This document shows, one piece after another, positions 58,435 through 64,000 of a stretch of DNA of 64,000 nucleotides. The position numbers were made by a program, and so were the translations under genes. Below the pieces are notes generated by a model. That model saw only the letters and a list, made by a program, of their open reading frames with translations. It had not been told where the DNA came from and did not search any database. Numbering within the stretch: position 1 is the stretch's first letter; each line of letters opens with the position of its first letter. Source of the stretch: Gordonia amicalis NBRC 100051 = JCM 11271 (GTDB lineage: Bacteria; Actinomycetota; Actinomycetes; Mycobacteriales; Mycobacteriaceae). Location: the NCBI RefSeq assembly GCF_000332995.1, contig NZ_BANS01000007.1, forward strand, positions 1 through 64,000, given 5' to 3'.

Positions 58435-59496
58435 TCACTTCTTGAGATCGGGGTTCTCTTCGTAGACCTCCTTGATCAGCGACATGTCGAAGATCTGCTC
58501 GGGCTTGATGTCGTAGCCGGCCTTGCCCAGGGCATCGATGTTCTGTGCGATCAGTTCGTCGGTCATCGTGAGCAGGCCGTTGGCCTTGGTGTCCTCGGAG
58601 ACGACGAGGGTGTTCTGCGCGATGGCCTCCTTGGTCTGCTCCGCCTCGTCGAGGCCGAGGTCCTTGCCGTACTTCGTGACCGCGAGTTTCGCCGACCCGG
58701 CCGGGTCGGCCACCGCGTCGTACCAGCCCTTGATGTCGGCCTTGAGGAAGGCCTTCACCTTGTCCCGTTCGTTGTCGATGGTGTCCTGCCGGACGACGAG
58801 GGTCTCGGCGACGAGCGGCAGGTTGAAGTCGGCGAACAGGAAGTTGACATTCGGGAAGCCGCTTTCCTCGAGGGTGATCGGCTCGTTGGTCACATAGCTG
58901 ACCCAGCCGTCGACCTCGCCGTTCTTCAGCGGTGTCGGGTCGTACTGGACGGTGATCTTCTGGACGTCGGCCTCGGTCATGTTGTTGGCGGTGAGCAGCG
59001 CCTTGAAGACGTTCTCGTTGGAAGCCTGTACGCCGATCTTGCGGCCCTTCATCTCCTCGGGACCGAGGATCGGTTTCCCGGCCGACGAGACGATGCAGAA
59101 CGGGTTGCGCTGGAACGTCGCGGCCACCGTCATCAGCTTCGCTCCCTGCAGGATGACCGGCGCGGTCAGCTGCGGGGCGCTCATGCCGATCCAGACCTTG
59201 TTCGACGTCAGGCCGGTCTCGACTCCGGTGCCTGCACCGCCACCGGTGATCAGGTCGGGCGTACCGAGACCTTCGGCGTCGTAGTAACCGTTCTCGATGG
59301 CGAAGTATTCACCGGCGAACTCGATGTTCTTCTGCCAGGACAGCTGCACCTTCGGGTTGGTCGAGGTCGTGCCCCCGCTTGCGCTGCCACCGGAGCTGCA
59401 TGCCGACACGGCGCCGGTGAGGCCGAGAGCACCCGCTGCGCCGCCCGCCATCATCGAATAGCGCAGGAAAGACCGCCGGTCGAAGGAATTTGCCAT
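58435..59496 (-). CDS. ABC transporter substrate-binding lipoprotein, NMT1/THI5-like
   Basis: From ATG 59496 the product has 353 residues. The N-terminus combines a twin-arginine motif (DRRSFLR) with a lipobox VSAC. The NMT1/THI5 fold follows: VQLSWQKNIEFAGEYFAIENGYYDAEGL, GVETGLTSNKVWIGMSAPQLTAPVILQGA and GRKIGVQASNENVFKALL. Members bind pyrimidine precursors of thiamine, nitrate or sulfonates. Nothing fixes the substrate here, and no riboswitch precedes the operon. It is the last gene of a four-gene leftward operon. Confidence 0.85.
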   Translation of the reverse strand: MANSFDRRSFLRYSMMAGGAAGALGLTGAVSACSSGGSASGGTTSTNPKVQLSWQKNIEFAGEYFAIENGYYDAEGLGTPDLITGGGAGTGVETGLTSNKVWIGMSAPQLTAPVILQGAKLMTVAATFQRNPFCIVSSAGKPILGPEEMKGRKIGVQASNENVFKALLTANNMTEADVQKITVQYDPTPLKNGEVDGWVSYVTNEPITLEESGFPNVNFLFADFNLPLVAETLVVRQDTIDNERDKVKAFLKADIKGWYDAVADPAGSAKLAVTKYGKDLGLDEAEQTKEAIAQNTLVVSEDTKANGLLTMTDELIAQNIDALGKAGYDIKPEQIFDMSLIKEVYEENPDLKK

Positions 59497-59547
59497 GTGA
59501 GTTGCCTTTCGCCAGAAGCTGGTGGGGTCGCGCAAATGTGCCCGGCC

Positions 59548-60381
59548 CTAGGTTTGCTGCATTCCCATCTGCGACAAGACGACAGTCTCGATGACACCCA
59601 CCACGGCGTAGATGACGATCGAAGCGACGGTGATGACGAGGACCGAGGCCCACAGTTCGTCGTAGGCCGCCGCCGGAAGGGCTTGTTGCAACGTCGCACC
59701 GAGTCCTTTGTTGGTACCCAACCATTCGGCGACGGTCGCGCCGATGAGCGCGCCCGGCACCGACACCTTGGCCGCGCTGAACAGCGACGGCACCGCCGAC
59801 GGAATCGCGGAGCGCCGCAACGCCGTCCAGCGCCCGCCGCCGTACACACTGATCACGTCGGTGATCTGCCGCGGCGCGTTCGACAGCCCGGTCATGATCA
59901 TCACGAGCGCGGGGAAGAACACCACGATCCCGCCCATCACCGCGACCACCGCGACTCCCCGACCGACGATGACGGTGATCAGCGGCGTCATCGCGACCAG
60001 CGGCACCGACCGCAGGAGCATCGCGATCGGCATGAAGGTCTGTGCCGCCGACCGGGACACGACGAAGATCGCCGCCGTGGCGATCGCGGCGAGCATTCCG
60101 GCGATGAATCCGATTGCCGCGTCCTGCAACGTGATCCAGAGATTGTCGAGGATCTCGGCGCGGGCGGCCGGTGCGTCGGCGTCGACGAACAGGAAGTCGA
60201 ACACGTCGACGGGCGTGCGTCCGATGATCGGACCGATGTCGGGGAAGGCCAACAGGAACAGCCACCAGATCACCAGTATCAATGCGAAGGACAACAACAG
60301 GGAACCGAGGAACCGCCCGGCCGCCAACAGCCCACCGGTTCCGAGACCACCCGATCCGAGAGTCCTCACCTCAGTGCTCAT
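59548..60381 (-). CDS. ABC transporter permease 1 (SsuC/TauC type)
   Basis: The ATG at 60381 overlaps the stop of the second permease (ATGA) and gives 277 residues. It has about six membrane segments and the EAA loop in DVISVYGGGRWTALRRSAIPSAVPSLFSAAKVSVPGALIGATVAEWL, the BPD_transp_1 signature. The operon encodes two different permeases, so the channel is a heterodimer. It works with the ATPase and the NMT1-like lipoprotein. Confidence 0.88.
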   Translation of the reverse strand: MSTEVRTLGSGGLGTGGLLAAGRFLGSLLLSFALILVIWWLFLLAFPDIGPIIGRTPVDVFDFLFVDADAPAARAEILDNLWITLQDAAIGFIAGMLAAIATAAIFVVSRSAAQTFMPIAMLLRSVPLVAMTPLITVIVGRGVAVVAVMGGIVVFFPALVMIMTGLSNAPRQITDVISVYGGGRWTALRRSAIPSAVPSLFSAAKVSVPGALIGATVAEWLGTNKGLGATLQQALPAAAYDELWASVLVITVASIVIYAVVGVIETVVLSQMGMQQT

Positions 60382-61151
60382 CGTCGCGCCGCCGTTCCGC
60401 TCGACCAGGTCGTCGCATACTTGGCGATCACCGCGACCACGGCGTAACCGAGACCCGCGACCGCTCCGCTGATCAGGGCGATGGCCCACACCTGCGGGAT
60501 GTTGCCGCTCTGCTGGGCGATGATCATCGCCGGTCCGGCGCCGGTTTCGGGCATCGCGAGGAACTCACCCAGCACCGCCCCCAGCACCGCGGCCGGAGCG
60601 GCGATCTTGATGGCTGCCAGGGTGTTCGGCAGCGCAGCGACGGATCGGACCCGCCACAGCTGCGCGAACCGTCCGCCCCCGTAGACCTTGATGAGGTCGA
60701 GACTGCCGGCATGCGGCGACCGTAGACCCGACAGGGTCCCGATCATCGTCGTGAAGAACACCGAGATGGCGGCGAGGAAGACGATCATCGTCGTCACCTC
60801 GGCGAAGGCGACCTGGATGATCGGCGCGACCGCGATGATCGGAGTGCAGTACGACAGGATCGCCAGTTGGGTCGCCAGACCCTCGACCGGCGGGAACAGG
60901 ATCACGACGACAGCCAGCACGATCGCGAGGCCGTTACCCCAGAGGAATCCGCGGAGCGCGAGTTCGACTGTCAGCGAGAAGTTGTCGACGTAGTACGCCG
61001 CACCGGTCTCGCCGATCTCGGCGAGCACCGACCACGGCGTCGGGATCGTCCCGCCGAACAGTTCCAACGCGCCGGCGATCCACCACACCACGATGAGTCC
61101 GACGATCCCACCGAGACCGGCCAGCCATCGGACCGACCCGAATCTAGCCAC
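60378..61151 (-). CDS. ABC transporter permease 2 (SsuC/TauC type)
   Basis: The 257-residue protein has five or six hydrophobic segments. The EAA loop is [48 protein letters not shown]. It is related to permease 1 in the last half. The start at 61151 overlaps the ATPase stop by 8 bp. The heterodimeric arrangement is typical of the taurine/NMT1-like subfamily with two permeases. Confidence 0.88.
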   Translation of the reverse strand: MARFGSVRWLAGLGGIVGLIVVWWIAGALELFGGTIPTPWSVLAEIGETGAAYYVDNFSLTVELALRGFLWGNGLAIVLAVVVILFPPVEGLATQLAILSYCTPIIAVAPIIQVAFAEVTTMIVFLAAISVFFTTMIGTLSGLRSPHAGSLDLIKVYGGGRFAQLWRVRSVAALPNTLAAIKIAAPAAVLGAVLGEFLAMPETGAGPAMIIAQQSGNIPQVWAIALISGAVAGLGYAVVAVIAKYATTWSSGTAARR

Positions 61152-61989
61152 TCACGCCCTCCGCAACAGGTTCCGGCGCAACGCCTTCGGCCGGTTTCGC
61201 GGTCGACTGTTTGCCGAACAGGAGACCGGAGAGATGGTCGTGGATCGCATGGAACTCCGGGGTGCGCATCATCTCCGGGACACGGGGTCGCGGCAGATCG
61301 ATGGGGACCACCTCGACCACCGTGCCCGGCCGTGGACTCATCACCGCAACCACGTCCGAGAGGAAGACCGCCTCGGCGATGCCGTGTGTGACCATCAGCG
61401 TGGTGGCCGGCTTCTCGGTCCAGATGCGCAGGAGTTCGACGTTGAGGCGTTGCCGGGTCATGTCGTCGAGCGCGCCGAACGGTTCGTCGAGCAGCAGCGC
61501 CGTCGGTTTCACGACCAGCGCACGGGCGATCGAAACACGTTGGCGCATACCACCGGAGAGCATCGCCGGCTTGGACTTCTCGAAACCCTTTAGGCCCACC
61601 AGTTCGATCAGGTCCGTGACGAGAGCGTCGTCGACCGGCATCCCCCCGACCTGCAGCGGCAGCTTGATGTTGGACTCCACCGAGCGCCACGGCAGCAGCG
61701 CCGAATCCTGGAAAGCGATGCCCAGCTCGTGGTTTCGCTGGAGATCCTGTGGCGACTGGCCGTTCATCAGCGCGGTCCCCGAGGTGGCGTCCTCGAGACC
61801 GGCGAGGATGCGCAGCACCGTCGACTTGCCGCAGCCCGACGGACCGAGCAACGACAGGAAGGAGCCCTCCGGCGTACTCAGCGAGACGTCGGACAACGCG
61901 GTCACCGTCGAACTCCCGCGCAGCGAGCGTGAGGTGAACGTCTTGGTCAGTCCAGAGATGTTGATCCCCGTACCCAGGGGGCGTGTCAT
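61144..61989 (-). CDS. ABC transporter ATPase (SsuB/TauB type)
   Basis: The 281-residue ATPase has Walker A GPSGCGKS near residue 49, Q-loop [16 protein letters not shown], signature [15 protein letters not shown] and Walker [14 protein letters not shown], with the H-loop in [13 protein letters not shown]. This is the nitrate/sulfonate/taurine subfamily. It is the first gene of the operon. No riboswitch or obvious operator is visible in the 87 bp before it. Confidence 0.92.
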   Translation of the reverse strand: MTRPLGTGINISGLTKTFTSRSLRGSSTVTALSDVSLSTPEGSFLSLLGPSGCGKSTVLRILAGLEDATSGTALMNGQSPQDLQRNHELGIAFQDSALLPWRSVESNIKLPLQVGGMPVDDALVTDLIELVGLKGFEKSKPAMLSGGMRQRVSIARALVVKPTALLLDEPFGALDDMTRQRLNVELLRIWTEKPATTLMVTHGIAEAVFLSDVVAVMSPRPGTVVEVVPIDLPRPRVPEMMRTPEFHAIHDHLSGLLFGKQSTAKPAEGVAPEPVAEGVSG

Positions 61990-62076
61990 GACCGGAGACG
62001 TTAAATAGGCCGTGTTGCTGGCGGATTACCGTCTCGTAAGAGTCCGGGCGAGCACCGCGTCGACGATGCCGCCGGG

Positions 62077-63363
62077 CTAGGCGTCGGCCTTGCGCTTGAG
62101 AGCCAACCCGATCCGGGCGACCATGTCGTCGACCGCGAACTTGGGTTTGACGTTCATGTCCAGCGCCTCCCGGCAGTCGAGAACGGCCTCGACGCACGAC
62201 AGCAACTGCTCTGGCCGGGCATAGCCGGCCAGGGGTATCGAGATGTCGTCGGACTTGTCGGGATGCATCGCGGTCACCTTTGCCCCGACCCCGACGACGA
62301 GCGCGTCCCGGAACAGCGCGGCGAGGTCGACGAGGGCACGGTCGAGGACATCGCGTCCGACGCGGGTGGCCCGCGACTTCTGACGCTTCTCCAGCTCCTT
62401 CAGCGCGCCGGCGCTGCCGCGGGGCATCCGGGCGGTTCCCTTGCCGGTTCCTCCGGCACCGAGCGCAGTCTTCATCTGCTCGGTCTCGGCCTCGTCGAGT
62501 TCGGCACTGATCGCCTTGGCAGCGGCCTCCGCCGACCGCACCAACTCCTCTGCCGCGGCGTAGGCGGTGGAATCCCGGGACGCCGCCCGTGCCAGCGCCA
62601 GCGCCTTCTCACGCTGGGAACGAGCGTCGGGATCGGTGGCGAGGCGGCGGGCGCGACCGATGTGACCGCCGCAGACCGACGCTGCCCAGTGGGCCTGCTC
62701 CGGGTCGAGTCCGTCGCGTTCGACGAGGACGCGTTCGATGTCGGCGGTCGTCGGCGTCACCAGGGCGACGTGCCGGCATCGCGACCGCAGGGTCACCGAG
62801 ATGTCCTCTGGGTCCACCGACGGCGCACACAACAGGAACACCGTGCGCGGTGGCGGCTCCTCGACGACCTTCAGGAGCGCATTCGCTGCCTGCTCGGTGA
62901 GACGGTCGGCGTCCTCGACGATGACGATCTGCCAGCGACCCGTTCCGGGGCGTCGTGCGGCGGCCTGCACGATGTCGCGCATCGCGCCGACCGCCAGACT
63001 CAGACCTTCGGGTACGACGTGCCGGACGTCGGCGTGGGTCTTGGCCATGACCGTGACGCAGGCACGGCACTCGCCGCAGCCGACGTTCGCGGAGTCGGGT
63101 GACTGGCACTGCAGTGCGGCCGCGAAACAGGTGGCGGCCACCGAACGGCCGCTTCCGGGTGGTCCGGTGAAGAGCCAGGAGTGCGTCATCGACGCGCGTG
63201 ACCACCCCGCGTCGACACCCGGGATCTCGTCGTCGGGCAGGAACAGACCCTCGGCGCTGCCCCCGTCGAGCCTCTGCGCGAGGACCCGCGCGGCACGCGC
63301 TGCGGCACGGAGATCGTCTGCGATCGCCTCTTGGCCGGTCAGCCGATCAAAGACATTGGTCAC
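62077..63363 (-). CDS. holB: DNA polymerase III subunit delta' (HolB)
   Basis: The 428-residue clamp-loader subunit starts at a GTG (63363). Blocks are SWLFTGPPGSGRSVAA (Walker A with Arg in place of the catalytic Lys), the zinc module VGCGECRACVTVMAKTHADV, QIVIVEDADRLTEQAANALLKVVEEPPPRTVFLLCA and SRCRHVAL. The extended C-terminal region is actinobacterial. The modified Walker A fits a delta'-type non-hydrolysing subunit. The divergent cyclase-type gene agrees with the Rv3644c/Rv3645 arrangement. Confidence 0.94.
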   Translation of the reverse strand: MTNVFDRLTGQEAIADDLRAAARAARVLAQRLDGGSAEGLFLPDDEIPGVDAGWSRASMTHSWLFTGPPGSGRSVAATCFAAALQCQSPDSANVGCGECRACVTVMAKTHADVRHVVPEGLSLAVGAMRDIVQAAARRPGTGRWQIVIVEDADRLTEQAANALLKVVEEPPPRTVFLLCAPSVDPEDISVTLRSRCRHVALVTPTTADIERVLVERDGLDPEQAHWAASVCGGHIGRARRLATDPDARSQREKALALARAASRDSTAYAAAEELVRSAEAAAKAISAELDEAETEQMKTALGAGGTGKGTARMPRGSAGALKELEKRQKSRATRVGRDVLDRALVDLAALFRDALVVGVGAKVTAMHPDKSDDISIPLAGYARPEQLLSCVEAVLDCREALDMNVKPKFAVDDMVARIGLALKRKADA

Positions 63364-63448
63364 AACGACACCCTAAACCGCAGTTCGGACACGCCCGCGG
63401 GGCGGAACCGTGTTTAACGATTGCAAGCAGCCAGCTACCGTAGTCTCC

Positions 63449-64000
63449 GTGGTGGAACAGCGGTCGCGGTGGTCCAAGGTGCTGCACCTTGGCCGGTGGC
63501 TGATTCATACGCCCTGGCCGATCCTCGCGCTCGACATGCTCCGCGCGAACCTCGTCGGCGCACTGTTCACCTTCGCCTTCCTCCGCTTCGGGATGCCGCT
63601 GCAGGACTCGATCAGCCTCGACGAGATCACCGCCCTGAATCAGGCGATCTTCGCGGGCTATCTGTTGATCGCGATGGTCATCGGCGGCTACGCCAGCATC
63701 CAGCTGTCGCTGCCCGTCCTCATGTGGCACCGCAGACGCACCCGGCTCGACAACGAGGCGGCCCGCCGCCGCGCCCTCGCCCTGCCCACCCTGCTGACCA
63801 TGGTCAACGCCGCGCTGTGGGTGGTGGGTGGCACGCTCTTCACTCTGGTCAACCTGACCGTTTCGTCGAAGAACGCCTTCATCGTCGCGATCGCGAGCGC
63901 CATCGGTGCGATGGTGACGTGCGCGCTCAGCTACATGCAGGCCGAGAAGGTCATGCGGCCGATCACCGTCGCCGCGATGGCCAACAACCCCGAGACCGCG
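63449..64000 (+). CDS. Membrane adenylate/guanylate cyclase-type protein, N-terminal part (runs off window)
   Basis: The frame from GTG 63449 (or GTG 63452) stays open to the window edge, 184 codons. It encodes four visible hydrophobic segments (AND beyond): LDMLRANLVGALFTFAFLRF, QAIFAGYLLIAMVIGGYASIQLSL, LLTMVNAALWVVGGTLFTLV and AFIVAIASAIGAMVTCALSYM. Near the edge, EKVMRPITVAAMANNP resembles the region just before a HAMP domain. Position next to holB matches M. tuberculosis Rv3645, a six-TM HAMP adenylate cyclase. The catalytic domain is outside the window, so the assignment rests on synteny and topology. Confidence 0.7.
   Translation, partial: MVEQRSRWSKVLHLGRWLIHTPWPILALDMLRANLVGALFTFAFLRFGMPLQDSISLDEITALNQAIFAGYLLIAMVIGGYASIQLSLPVLMWHRRRTRLDNEAARRRALALPTLLTMVNAALWVVGGTLFTLVNLTVSSKNAFIVAIASAIGAMVTCALSYMQAEKVMRPITVAAMANNPETA

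Overview
The window is high-GC actinobacterial chromosome. Several features point to a mycolic-acid-containing member of the Mycobacteriales, most likely Gordonia or a close relative (inference from gene content; no search was run): a mycobactin-type salicylate siderophore module under DtxR/IdeR-like iron boxes, ergothioneine genes egtB-egtD, an oppBCDA operon with a double-ATPase OppD, dTDP-rhamnose and galE genes beside a polyprenyl-phosphate glycosyltransferase and its DUF2304 partner (as at Mycobacterium tuberculosis Rv3630-Rv3634c), a DUF222/13E12 protein behind a mycobacterial SOS box, a PE-PPE-domain esterase, and holB divergent from a membrane adenylate-cyclase-type gene (as at Rv3644c-Rv3645).

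Layout. 1-6.6 kb: iron-regulated siderophore module. Salicylate synthase, acyl carrier protein, acyl-ACP/CoA dehydrogenase and a WS/DGAT-type acyltransferase form one leftward operon; the salicylate-AMP ligase is divergent, with two iron boxes between them. 6.6-9.8 kb: an acetyltransferase, then a TPP riboswitch with thiC-thiD. 9.8-15.5 kb: oligopeptide ABC transporter. 15.5-22.2 kb: SHOCT membrane protein, luciferase-like oxidoreductase, egtBD, a frameshifted Clp-N-domain gene and small conserved genes. 22.4-36.2 kb: M1 aminopeptidase, flippase-like protein and cell-envelope sugar genes (two GT2 enzymes, rmlC, rmlA, rmlB, galE), an MBL hydrolase, the SOS-boxed DUF222 gene and a large membrane protein. 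36.2-39.6 kb: GntR/MFS pair divergent from malic enzyme.

39.7-43.3 kb: a phosphonate-catabolism cluster that is decaying. Hydrolase, alcohol dehydrogenase and FAD oxidoreductase are intact. The permease gene is reduced to a 40-codon scar, and the HutC/PhnF-type repressor gene has an internal deletion, a frameshift and no usable start codon, although two PhnF-like operators remain.

44.8-49.2 kb: the most novel part. This is a leftward array of two uncharacterised exported families: A, a membrane-anchored Pro-rich and glycine-zipper protein, and B, a small secreted protein with two conserved cysteines. The order is A-B-(A scar)-B-A(frameshifted)-B, read as three A-B modules with the middle A deleted. 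The two A genes share 688 bp at about 98% identity.

49.2-64 kb: an anchored hypothetical protein, an ASCH-like/wHTH protein, an AraC-VOC pair, a secreted lipase, tRNA-Thr(CGT), the PE-PPE esterase, a pair of paralogous secreted proteins, a TetR/alpha-beta hydrolase pair with twin operators, an NMT1/THI5-type ABC transporter, holB and the start of a cyclase gene. I saw no insertion sequences, prophage or CRISPR arrays. No stretch over 300 bp lacks a feature.
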